Source: a virus
Virus record (IMG/VR): IMGVR_UViG_3300030107_005827
Location: 1 to 35,373 of that record
Direction: 5' to 3' (one strand)
DNA: 35,373 nucleotides
Shown: positions 24,501 through 30,856 of the stretch, piece by piece
Layout of the letters: each line of letters opens with the position of its first letter
Position numbering within the stretch: the first letter of the stretch is position 1
The notes under the pieces: model-generated
What the model saw: the letters and a program-made list of their open reading frames with translations, nothing else
Databases searched by the model: none
Told to the model about the DNA's origin: nothing
Position numbers and translations under genes: made by a program

Positions 24501-25884
24501 CTTAATGGTTAATGAAATTGATAAGAACTTTGTTGATAGTAGTTCTATCACACACATAGATGGTGATGGTGTAAATACAACATTTGATGCAAATAAAATT
24601 AATTCTGTTGTTTCTGATTCAATCAGAAATGGTTTCACATTAAAAATAGACCACAGAAATCATGGTATGCATGGAACTAATAATAAAGTTTCAGTTTCAG
24701 GGTTCAAACCAGACGGTAAACAAACTAATTTAGTTGAAAATATTACCAATGATTCTACAACAATAACTCTTGAAGATGCAACAGGATTTGATAAATTTGA
24801 AGGGGCGACTGTTGGTGCTGCTAATACAGGTTATTTGAGAATTGGTAAAGAAATTATAGGTTATAATGCTGCACCTTCAAATAATGTTATTAATATATCA
24901 ACCGATAAAAGAGGTATTGATGATAGTTTAATATCATTACATAGAGCAAATAGGAAAAAAGTTAGTAAGTATGAATTTAATGGAATTTCCTTAAGGAAGA
25001 TTAATAAAGTTCATAATATTGATGGAACTAAAGATAGATCCTTCAATAATTATTATTTAAAATTAGATGATGATGTTGCTAATAAACCATTTAATAGAAC
25101 TAAGCATGGTGGTGGACATGCTGTTAGAATTTCTCAAAATGTTCCTTTTGAAGCAATAGATCCAAGAATTACTATGATTAATCCTACAGGAACAAATGTT
25201 GCTGCAAGGATAAAGACAATTTCTGGAACAAGTGTTAGTGGAAATGAAAATTCATTTACAGATAAAGGATATGAAGTTGTTTCTCTCAATAAAATGAATA
25301 TTCTTGATGATCCTAGAATAGTTGCATCAAGAACAAATGAAGTTAATTTATTAAACAATGAAAGTTCGTTTGCTTTGGAGTTAGTTCTTAGTAGCAATAG
25401 AGAAGATGTTTCACCAATGATAGATTTGGATAGTGCCAATATTATTCTTATAAGTAATTTGGTTAATGATGAAGTATCTAATTATGAGGAAGATAGTAGA
25501 CCAAGGATTCCTGGTTCTGATCCAAATCATGCAATTTATGAGACACAACCAATTTCTTTAGAATTCCCATCAAATTCATTCTATGTTCAATTTGATGGTC
25601 ATAGAGAAAAAGATGCTAATTTCCGTGTATTTTATAAGTTAATTAGAAGTGATTCTGATCCTGAACAACAAGTTTATGTTCCATTCAATTTAGATGGTAA
25701 ACCAGATAAAGTTGTTAATCCAAACACTACAATAAATGCATTTAGTGAGTATAAGTATACTGCAGAAAATCTTCCACAATTTGATGGATATCAAATAAAA
25801 GTTGTTATGACTTCTAAAGACCAATCAAATCCACCAAGATTTAAGAATTTTAGAGTTATTGCATTAAGATCATTTGATGTTTAA
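18529..25884 (+). CDS. DUF4815-type giant structural protein, 2451 aa
   Basis: The N-terminus (NISPYYDDFDSSKNYNRVLF, then GYPVQSRELTQLQTILQNQI and VIPGGTIVD) and the region near 1053-1200 (GRVDRLYLTKDGVFDIDKGE, RFTMKDISGLEHRIRNLEEY, FKSGFFVDNF) fit the DUF4815 family common in T4-like cyanophage virions. Between them lie beta-rich repeat units of the G.F..GE type (near 460-530 and 860-940). The C-terminal half carries one GGNGYQTGD unit (near 1960) and an RG...H-type unit with IGKEIIGYN and KRGIDDSLISLHRAN (near 2105-2140). A short heptad-like stretch surrounds LEHRIRNLEEYTTLSLLETD. It takes the place of T4 gp9-gp12, so it is probably a peripheral baseplate or fibre-attachment protein. The family name is fairly sure and the exact role is inferred. 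Confidence 0.75.
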   Translation: MTQVTNLNISPYYDDFDSSKNYNRVLFKPGYPVQSRELTQLQTILQNQIEKFGQHFFKEGSMVIPGGTIVDKSYFAVRLDPTFLNIPVKNYTQYLADNKIEIKGDISGVTATVVNRITDVESSDNFDTLYVKYSGAGDDGVSKKFQDGERLVTLSDIEYANTKISANSQFAQTIISSSNKIGCSASISEGIFFIRGYFVEVPSSTIILDQYSNSPSYRIGLNINEEIVAPSLANFDLFDNAQGYSNETAPGADRFRISASLQKKLLTDTDDLNFVELIRIEDGELKRHVNRTEYNIFKDELARRTYDESGDYYIRPFSVDVRESLNNRIANRGIYLPTQKTQNGNTPSDDLMTLQVSEGKAYVKGYEIDKISTSSVDVLKPRTSKSHKDVVLPIRIGNIATVENIFGSPAVGFDTSIKLLDRRTNAQRVSDQDGSVIGKARVYDFNPIGSANYQVRLIDIQTFTKVSLASTTLIAVNDQIEGKYSGSTGFVDSASSVGSVLTLSDVRGEFQINEPLIVNGIEIGSNIGTVRDYNYTDIKALHSADGIGSGTTTFAANLSLNRTSRVFLPNSEFLITAGDATSGISTITSSSVADFKTIVRDGDIISYNRAGDGNTIPTYARVNEVLTSELRISAVTNVTGINNGGTLPSVNITPNEVDLRIPFLSEAGNTGLIIPFERSNVSSLNILNSSYIVRKKFNQTSSNFQLVLNLSSHGDDLSFEPFTEIRYVITRDSNGVRETLRAAQFTFSNNSRTLTISGLSANAAFTVTATVKRTRFSSIEKNITRCSSLVINRSNNSASGITTTSLNDGLTFSKVYGTRVQDKEISLNVPEIHRVLGVFESDDTTDPDIPSLTVSFQSDPFTNNVIVGEQLIGSVSGAVCRVVSIPSSTQLTFVYENDKSLELEESFTLQTSGIIGTISNIDSGDTNIIDNYILDQGQRAEYADYGRLIRDVNSNEPTRKVRVIFDHYSRSGVGTDGTLESINSYSSLNYSNEIPSVDGRKASDFIDIRPRVPSYNTSSSVSPFAFGSRDFSNSPTESLVSNETMVVDYSHYLGRVDRLYLTKDGVFDIDKGEPSLNPKPPERNSEAFEVGVISLPPYVSNASRQVSVRLKSHKRFTMKDISGLEHRIRNLEEYTTLSLLETDTKNLSIKDPNTGLDKFKSGFFVDNFTNHKSHSFWGESNFDIDRERGECRPRSTERSVSLKIETKSSKASQTTADYRWIEDFEDSNITRNGQGLTLKFDEVEFLNQPLATRVENLNPYHIALYAGSLLLEPASDYWIEEIPLGTPAVFEDNSQWDAMASLYGVEDRENGGMAASYWNSHETTWSGREELVSTERLNEESNSTSHRTREHNPHGDADQGNAIRDVTTTTTNTKWTEKRTFQETGTEKTFGFEVTPEITYIDLGKKVVGTDIIHNCRSRNIEVNARRLKPNSQFYVFMDEVDVTEYCTPKLLQIEMIRGSFSEGDIIESNFEVGIAEGDELPNIIFRAAKQNHKSGPFADPKDTQKTEPYNKTKLTSKYSSTSKILNIDTASLAMEVEPDQLGWVRRGMDLSNRSGDAECQISALVLMSDERGHLTFSLHIPDPKIASNPKFTTGTNTIRLTTSPTNESQLDPGECSAEATYLASGIAEYTQEQILAIKSANVERKQIGNDRIVTKVREETENKEDVNTTTTAGDWYDPLAQSFLVESKYKDGIFITGGNLYFKSKDEKYPVTVQLRTMRDGSPTTTIVPFGEMDIDPDDVNLSDDSSAATPFKFPTPVYLQSGQEYALVLVAPTEKYNTFITRMGEEDLILKAISNQQPYLGSLFKSQNSSTWTASQYEDLKFSLNKAKFVTNTPASFIFYNNKITNRRILKNNPVLAYSKTQYVSMANTSTEFAVGNEIIQGTNTGRIVSIGGSVLEGTSGLTFETTTGVGLTPTSGSFDYTGIGASSITGMGTAITATVRVTNGSVQTITVTDGGNGYQTGDLLVLDQLGSTGTSVRSVVGFTSLTNYLMVNEIDKNFVDSSSITHIDGDGVNTTFDANKINSVVSDSIRNGFTLKIDHRNHGMHGTNNKVSVSGFKPDGKQTNLVENITNDSTTITLEDATGFDKFEGATVGAANTGYLRIGKEIIGYNAAPSNNVINISTDKRGIDDSLISLHRANRKKVSKYEFNGISLRKINKVHNIDGTKDRSFNNYYLKLDDDVANKPFNRTKHGGGHAVRISQNVPFEAIDPRITMINPTGTNVAARIKTISGTSVSGNENSFTDKGYEVVSLNKMNILDDPRIVASRTNEVNLLNNESSFALELVLSSNREDVSPMIDLDSANIILISNLVNDEVSNYEEDSRPRIPGSDPNHAIYETQPISLEFPSNSFYVQFDGHREKDANFRVFYKLIRSDSDPEQQVYVPFNLDGKPDKVVNPNTTINAFSEYKYTAENLPQFDGYQIKVVMTSKDQSNPPRFKNFRVIALRSFDV

Positions 25885-25893
25885 TTATTAATT

Positions 25894-26118
25894 ATGAAAA
25901 AATATTTAAAGGTAGATTCTGATGTTTCTTTGATTAGAGACACTCAATCCAATGCAATTATCAATAATAATAAAAGTGAATTTGAAAAATTTACTAACTT
26001 ATCCAAAGCAAAATATAAGGAAAAACAGGAATTTAATAAAGTTAAAGAAGACTTAGCTTCTGTAAAGAATGATTTAGAGGAGATTAAATCATTATTGAAA
26101 TTAATTACACATACTTGA
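25894..26118 (+). CDS. Small coiled-coil protein, 74 aa
   Basis: The 74-residue product has an N-terminal segment with MKKYLKVDSDVSLIRDTQSN and AIINNN that I associate with a conserved small protein of T4-like marine phages. Its C-terminal half is a clear heptad-like helix (EFNKVKEDLASVKNDLEEIK followed by SLLKLI). It lies nine bases after the DUF4815 gene and just before a late promoter, so it is the last gene of that transcription block. The shape suggests an oligomerising virion or chaperone-like accessory protein of the tail; there is no direct evidence for a function. Confidence 0.75.
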   Translation: MKKYLKVDSDVSLIRDTQSNAIINNNKSEFEKFTNLSKAKYKEKQEFNKVKEDLASVKNDLEEIKSLLKLITHT

Positions 26119-26120
26119 AT

Positions 26121-26128
26121 TATAAATA
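26121..26128 (+). promoter_or_regulatory. Late promoter octamer before the tail/fibre genes
   Basis: TATAAATA at 26121-26128 lies in the 39-bp gap before the 113-aa gene, 29 bp from its start. It is an exact match to the T4 late core with the same spacing as the one before gp8. Confidence 0.7.
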
Positions 26129-26157
26129 CCTGAAGATAGATATTATTTAATCTAATA

Positions 26158-26499
26158 ATGGCAGCATATATCAGTAATATAGTAATCGATGCAGGAGCTG
26201 ATTTTAATCAGACATTTAACCTTGAAGGGAGTAATAATTCTGCATTAAATTTGACTGGATATAGTGCTAGTGCAAAAATGAAGAAGCATCCTGCTTCATT
26301 AAATGATACCGCTACCTTTGCTGTTTCTTTTCCTAATAGACCCCAAGGACAATTGAAAATATCTCTCACCAGTGGTGTAACAGCTTCATTGAAAGCTGGA
26401 AGATATACTTATGATGTATTATTAGAGAGTGATGCTGGTTTAAAAACAAGAGTTATTGGTGGTAGTGCAATTGTTACTGCTGGAGTTACCCTTTCTTAA
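26158..26499 (+). CDS. Putative tail structural protein, 113 aa
   Basis: The product is a compact beta-sandwich-like protein: AAYISNIVIDAGADFNQTFN, LNLTGYSASAKMKKHPAS, then GQLKISLTSGVTASLKAGRY and TYDVLLES. The pattern of an intrinsic beta protein with LTGYSA...AGRYTYDV resembles the N-terminal attachment domains of phage baseplate or tail proteins (BppU-like, from general resemblance only). It has a late promoter 29 bp upstream and is followed after three bases by the 89-aa gene. A virion role is likely from context; the exact position is unknown. No strong ribosome-binding site is visible. Confidence 0.65.
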   Translation: MAAYISNIVIDAGADFNQTFNLEGSNNSALNLTGYSASAKMKKHPASLNDTATFAVSFPNRPQGQLKISLTSGVTASLKAGRYTYDVLLESDAGLKTRVIGGSAIVTAGVTLS

Positions 26500-26502
26500 C
26501 TT

Positions 26503-26772
26503 ATGTCTGATATTAATGTAAGAGTTCCTACATCTGATACTACTAATGTTCGAGTAGGAACTGAAGATGCCATAAAAGTTCTTTCCTCTGGTGGGGGAGG
26601 TTCTAGTGGAGGTAGTCTTGGTGGACTTAGTGATGTTGATATTTCTGGTGGTTTATCAAATGGAATGGTTTTAGTATATAACAATACAACTGCAAAATGG
26701 ACAGCAACTTTAGAATTAACACCTGGACCAGAAACAACACAAGATCTTAATATTAACGGAGGTAGTTGGTAG
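26503..26772 (+). CDS. Small fibre-related protein, 89 aa
   Basis: The 89-residue product has a short N-terminal beta segment (SDINVRVPTSDTTNVRVGTE), a Gly/Ser-rich linker (SSGGGGSSGGSLGG) and the motif LSDVDISGGLSNGMVLVYNN followed by TAKWTA. The last is a unit found repeatedly in the shafts of phage tail fibres. As a separate protein it may be a fibre fragment, an adaptor between the 113-aa and 450-aa proteins, or the remnant of a longer fibre. It lies between those two genes with gaps of three and two bases. Confidence 0.65.
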   Translation: MSDINVRVPTSDTTNVRVGTEDAIKVLSSGGGGSSGGSLGGLSDVDISGGLSNGMVLVYNNTTAKWTATLELTPGPETTQDLNINGGSW

Positions 26773-26774
26773 TC

Positions 26775-28127
26775 ATGGCAAGTATTATAAGAGTAAAAAG
26801 ATCAACAGGAACTGCTGCACCAAGTGCTCTAAATTTTGGTGAATTAGCGTATACTGATGGTGTAGGAACCCACGGTGATAAGGGATATAGATTATTTGTT
26901 GGAGATCAGGGTGGTTTAGGAGGAGATGTTGATGTAATTGGTGGTAGATATTTCACTGATTTATTGAGTATTGGTCCAGGTTTAGTTGCAGGACAGACAA
27001 ACCCAACAACTGCTGCAAATGGATTTGTTGCAATTCTTGACCAGAACAGAAAGGTAGATGAATGGAATGTAGATAATTTAACTCTAGACGGAAATACATT
27101 TTCATCTAGTAATACTGATGGTGACGTTATCTTCAACCCGAATGGATCTGGTGAGGTAATGATTCCTGATGATACTTTCTTAGGATTTGGTGGTGGAGCA
27201 GATGGTACTGCAACTGCTGATGCTAAGATTGAATATGATGAAGATGGAACAGATAAAGTTCAAGTAACTGGTGCTGGATGGGTATTTAATGGAGTTCCAG
27301 TTGAATTTCTAAATGGTGGTGTAGTATTTGATAATATAGGAATTTCGTCAAATGTAATTTCATCTAAAGCTGGTGGAGGAAATAAAATATTCATTGATCC
27401 ATATCCAGATGGATTGGATAGTGATGGATTAGTTATCATTAAAGGTAGTCTTCAAGTTGATGGAACTACCACTAGTGTCAATTCTACTACAACAACACTT
27501 AATGAACCAATAATTAATTTAGGTGATGTAACTAGTAAAAAAACTGTTATGTTACCAGTTGCTTCTGGTGTATCAACTGTTAAATTAGATTCAGTTGATA
27601 ATATTGCTGTTGGGGATTTGATTAGTGGTTCTCCATCTTTACCTGTCCCTACAGGAACACAAGTAACTCAGGTAAATGCAACAGTTGGAATAGTTACATT
27701 TTCAGGATCTACTAATGCAGGTATTACTACTGAAACTCAATTAACAATTACACATGCAACAGATACTAATACTGATAGAGGTATAGCATTTAATTATAAC
27801 ACAAGTTCAGGTATTGCAGGTATTACTACTGGATTCTTTGGTTTTGATGATACTGAAAAACAATCACAGAGAATGTGGACTTACATTCCAGATGCAACTA
27901 TAACTGGAAGTGTTGTTACTGGAACTAAAGGTTTCCTAGATATTAAAGGTATTTACTATCAGTCTGGTGATTATGCTACCAGTGGTGTGGTATACTTTGA
28001 TGCTAATGGATTACAAACATCTACTGTTGCTCCTGCTTCTGGTATTAGCACTTCAAATTATGTTTTAACTACTAACGCTTCTGGCGTTCCGACTTGGACA
28101 ACAACTCTCGATGGAGGTGAATTCTAG
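26775..28127 (+). CDS. Putative tail fibre protein, 450 aa
   Basis: I choose ATG 26775 (MASIIRVKRSTGTAAPSALN) rather than the in-frame TTG at 26766, because GGAGG at 26758-26762 stands 12 bases before the ATG and only 3 before the TTG. The N-terminus with RVKRSTGTAAPSALNFGELA and KGYRLFVGD is typical of cyanophage fibre attachment domains. Then come DGDVIFNPNGSGEVMIPDD and EYDEDGTDKVQVTGAGW, which are shaft-type repeats, and GFFGFDDTEKQSQRMWTYIP, a unit common in these fibres. It ends with NYVLTTNASGVPTW and DGGEF. It probably contacts the host surface. The gene's stop lies five bases before the next start. Confidence 0.8.
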   Translation: MASIIRVKRSTGTAAPSALNFGELAYTDGVGTHGDKGYRLFVGDQGGLGGDVDVIGGRYFTDLLSIGPGLVAGQTNPTTAANGFVAILDQNRKVDEWNVDNLTLDGNTFSSSNTDGDVIFNPNGSGEVMIPDDTFLGFGGGADGTATADAKIEYDEDGTDKVQVTGAGWVFNGVPVEFLNGGVVFDNIGISSNVISSKAGGGNKIFIDPYPDGLDSDGLVIIKGSLQVDGTTTSVNSTTTTLNEPIINLGDVTSKKTVMLPVASGVSTVKLDSVDNIAVGDLISGSPSLPVPTGTQVTQVNATVGIVTFSGSTNAGITTETQLTITHATDTNTDRGIAFNYNTSSGIAGITTGFFGFDDTEKQSQRMWTYIPDATITGSVVTGTKGFLDIKGIYYQSGDYATSGVVYFDANGLQTSTVAPASGISTSNYVLTTNASGVPTWTTTLDGGEF

Positions 28128-28131
28128 GATT

Positions 28132-28299
28132 ATGGATAGTGAAGTTGACGTGAATATTTTGGTTAATCGTTATCACCAAAAAATTTCAACATTAATAAAT
28201 CAAAATATTTTATTAGAAGCAAAATTAGAATCTTTAACTAAAGATTATATTAATTTGCAACAAAAAATGACTAACGAAGATAAGGGTATCGAAGAATGA
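28132..28299 (+). CDS. Small coiled-coil protein upstream of gp13, 55 aa
   Basis: I choose ATG 28132 over the in-frame ATG at 28111, because the latter lies inside the fibre gene and would place GGAGG (28113-28117) within the coding sequence; from 28132 the same GGAGG is 14 bases upstream. The product (DSEVDVNILVNRYHQKISTL, then LLEAKLESLTKDYINLQQKM) is almost entirely a predicted coiled-coil helix. Similar short helical proteins precede gp13 in related phages as I recall. It overlaps gp13 by ATGA. It could assist trimerisation of the fibre or neck assembly; function is unknown. Confidence 0.7.
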   Translation: MDSEVDVNILVNRYHQKISTLINQNILLEAKLESLTKDYINLQQKMTNEDKGIEE

Positions 28300-29126
28300 C
28301 CAAACCAAATTCCAGAAGCACACTTAAAGATTATTGTTTAAGAAAACTTGGATATCCTGTATTGGAAATTAATGTTGATGATGATCAAATTGATGATTTA
28401 CTTGATGATGGTATTCAATATTTTCAGGAAAGACATTTTGATGGTATAGAAAGAGTATATTTAAAACACAAGTTAAGAGAAGCAGATATTACAAAAGCAA
28501 AATCAACAGAGACTACATCTTCAGCATCAACTGGTATTAGTAATGGTATCCATTCAGATGGAAATGTAAATAGTTTTATTGAAACAAATAATTACTTAAA
28601 ACTACCAGATCATGTCATTGGTGTAGAAAAAGTATTTAAAATGGATGCAAGCACTATATCTAGTGGATTATTTAATATTAAATACCAGTTATTTTTAAAT
28701 GATCTTTATTATTATGGTGCTTTGGATTTGATGAACTATGCAATGACAAAGACATATTTGGAAGATTTAAGTAGACTTATAACACCAGATACTCAAATAA
28801 GATTTAATAAGAAACAACATAATTTATATTTGGATGTTGATTGGGCTGAAATGACAGAAACTTGGATTATTATGGATTGTTATAGGTTAGTTGATCCAGG
28901 TACTGCAACTGACATTTATAATGATTGGTGGTTGAAACGGTATGTTACTGCTCTTATTAAGAAACAATGGGGTCAAAATTTAATTAAATTCCAAGGTGTT
29001 ATGTTACCAGGTGGAATTCAGTTGAATGGAAGACAAATATATGATGATGCTGTAAAAGAACTTGAGCAGATAGAATATGAACTTAAGACTGAATATGAAC
29101 TCCCACCAATGGATCTAATCGGATAA
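28296..29126 (+). CDS. 13: Neck protein gp13
   Basis: The 276-residue protein matches T4 gp13 (309 aa) at its N-terminus: SRSTLKDYCLRKLGYPVLEI parallels T4 SELKEYVLRKLGAPVIDI, and the following DDDQIDDLLDDGIQYF keeps the acidic helix. gp13 with gp14 forms the neck that closes the filled head and gives the tail a docking site. The C-terminal half (YNDWWLKRYVTALIKKQWGQ, then GGIQLNGRQIYDDAVKEL) is also typical of the family. It starts in an ATGA overlap with the 55-aa gene and ends four bases before gp14. Confidence 0.93.
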   Translation: MTKPNSRSTLKDYCLRKLGYPVLEINVDDDQIDDLLDDGIQYFQERHFDGIERVYLKHKLREADITKAKSTETTSSASTGISNGIHSDGNVNSFIETNNYLKLPDHVIGVEKVFKMDASTISSGLFNIKYQLFLNDLYYYGALDLMNYAMTKTYLEDLSRLITPDTQIRFNKKQHNLYLDVDWAEMTETWIIMDCYRLVDPGTATDIYNDWWLKRYVTALIKKQWGQNLIKFQGVMLPGGIQLNGRQIYDDAVKELEQIEYELKTEYELPPMDLIG

Positions 29127-29130
29127 TGTT

Positions 29131-30828
29131 ATGCCTCTTTCTCCATATTTTCTACAAGGGTCAACTAACGAGCAAAAATTAGTACAAGATCTTATCAATG
29201 AACAATTGAAGATCTATGGGCAAGATGTGGTATATTTGCCAAGGAAAGTTGTCAATAAAAATACAATTATGAAAGAGGTGACTGCATCTACTTTTGATGA
29301 TGCATTCAGAATGGAAGCATACTTAGTTAATTATGAAGGATTTGAAGGTTCTGGGGATATACTTACAAAATTTGGTGTTCAAACTACTGATGCTGTTACT
29401 TTTGTAATATCAAAGCAAAGATATGAAGATTTTGTTACTCCTTTCATGCAAAGTGACACTGCTTATCAAGTAGCAACTAGACCAGAAGAAGGAGATTTAA
29501 TATATCTTCCATTAGATAATACTTTATTTGAAATAAAGTATGTTGAAGGAAAAAAACCATTTTATCAACTTGGTAATTTATATGTTTATAGTTTAAGTTG
29601 TGAGGTTTATGATTATGCTCTTGATGAAAATATTGATACTGGTATTGAAGCAGTAGATAAGGCTGCTGTAGAGTTTGGTTATACTACTAAACTTAATATG
29701 GTTGGAGTAAGTGCTGCAACTGCAGCTGCAACTGTTAATTTGGCAGATTTGGCATTAACTGCAAATTCTGTATACAAATTAGATTTAATACATGATGGAA
29801 CTGGATACACAATGCCACCATTGATTGGAATATCTACTGCTCCAGCTACTGGTTCAAACGCAACTGCTGTTGCAATAATGACAAGTAGAAGTGGACAAAC
29901 AGGTCAATCTATTGATAGAATAGAAATAATAAATCCTGGTTATGGGTATACCGAAATACCTACAGTTACCATTAGAAGTCAAAATGCTTTTGGTAGTGGT
30001 GGAATTGCCACTGCTGTTATAGCACCAACAGTTCTTGGTAGTCCTATTATTACTAGTGCTGGTGATGGTTATGCATTCCCCTCAGAACTTGCACCTACAG
30101 TTACAATTACTCCTCCATCACCTAAAGCAACTGCTACTGCAGTAATTGCTGTTGGTGCAACTGTTATTAGTGGTTTAAATCTTACTGCTGCAGGTGCTGG
30201 TTATACTGCTGCACCTACTGTTACTATTGCATCTCCTAGTTCTGGGGAAACTGCTGCTGCAACCGCTATAATAGGTGCAGGAGGCACTGTAACTGGGTTT
30301 ACTATTACTAATGCTGGAACTGGGTATACAACAAGCAGTCTTCCTTCAGTTACTATTAGTAATGAAGTTGGTATTAAGACATGGACTGGTGAATTAGCAG
30401 TTGCTAATGCATACCTAAGCACATTGGGACAAGTTAATATTATTAGATATGTTAATGCTGGAACTGGATATACTGTTGGATCTGCTCCAGAAATGACGTT
30501 AAGTGCACCAACTAAAGCTGGATTATCTACTGGCGATTATCTCTTTAAAGAAATGGTAAGGGGAGTTTCTACTGGTGCTACTGCATTTGTTTCTGATTGG
30601 GATCGTGATACTAGAATATTAAAGGTTACTGCTCTTACTGGAAACTTTACTATTGGTGAAACTGTTGTTGGAATCGGAACTACTTTAAATGGATCAGATT
30701 CTCAATATGTTATTCAGAGTAAAACTGATCAAAATGATGATGATACTTTTGGTGAAAATACTATGGTTGAAACTGAAGCAGATGCCATTTTAGATTTTTC
30801 AGAAGACAATCCATTTGGAGACTTCTAA
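29131..30828 (+). CDS. 14: Neck protein gp14 with six-repeat expansion
   Basis: Residues 1-190 correspond to T4 gp14 (256 aa in total): SPYFLQGSTNEQKLVQDLIN, YLPRKVVNKNTIMKEVTAS and GDLIYLPLDNTLFEIKYVE. The C-terminus DFSEDNPFGDF also looks like the family end. Between them lie about 250 residues (215-462) made of six GYT-type units, then a GDYLFKEMVRGVSTGATAFV...NFTIGETVVG unit (about 467-515). The protein is thus 565 residues, more than twice T4 gp14. It should work with gp13 in the neck; the repeats probably project outward. The core assignment is firm and the purpose of the expansion is unknown. Confidence 0.92.
   Translation: MPLSPYFLQGSTNEQKLVQDLINEQLKIYGQDVVYLPRKVVNKNTIMKEVTASTFDDAFRMEAYLVNYEGFEGSGDILTKFGVQTTDAVTFVISKQRYEDFVTPFMQSDTAYQVATRPEEGDLIYLPLDNTLFEIKYVEGKKPFYQLGNLYVYSLSCEVYDYALDENIDTGIEAVDKAAVEFGYTTKLNMVGVSAATAAATVNLADLALTANSVYKLDLIHDGTGYTMPPLIGISTAPATGSNATAVAIMTSRSGQTGQSIDRIEIINPGYGYTEIPTVTIRSQNAFGSGGIATAVIAPTVLGSPIITSAGDGYAFPSELAPTVTITPPSPKATATAVIAVGATVISGLNLTAAGAGYTAAPTVTIASPSSGETAAATAIIGAGGTVTGFTITNAGTGYTTSSLPSVTISNEVGIKTWTGELAVANAYLSTLGQVNIIRYVNAGTGYTVGSAPEMTLSAPTKAGLSTGDYLFKEMVRGVSTGATAFVSDWDRDTRILKVTALTGNFTIGETVVGIGTTLNGSDSQYVIQSKTDQNDDDTFGENTMVETEADAILDFSEDNPFGDF
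29773..30516 (+). repeat. Six glycine-tyrosine repeat units in gp14
   Basis: The landmark tyrosines fall at residues 226, 273, 314, 359, 399 and 447, 40-48 residues apart. Examples are HDGTGYTMPPLIGI, NPGYGYTEIPTVTI, AAGAGYTAAPTVTI and NAGTGYTTSSLPSVTI, with Ala/Thr-rich strands (TATAVIAVGATV) between them. The pattern is that of an extended beta structure. Confidence 0.8.
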
Positions 30829-30856
30829 ATAGTTTGTATAGGTATATAACAACATT

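Noticed and set aside
26766-26774. TTG start for the fibre gene
   Set aside because: It is only three bases after the GGAGG site; ATG 26775 has better spacing and gives the usual N-terminus.
28111-28131. ATG 28111 as start of the coiled-coil gene before gp13
   Set aside because: It overlaps the fibre gene and would bury the ribosome-binding site inside the frame.
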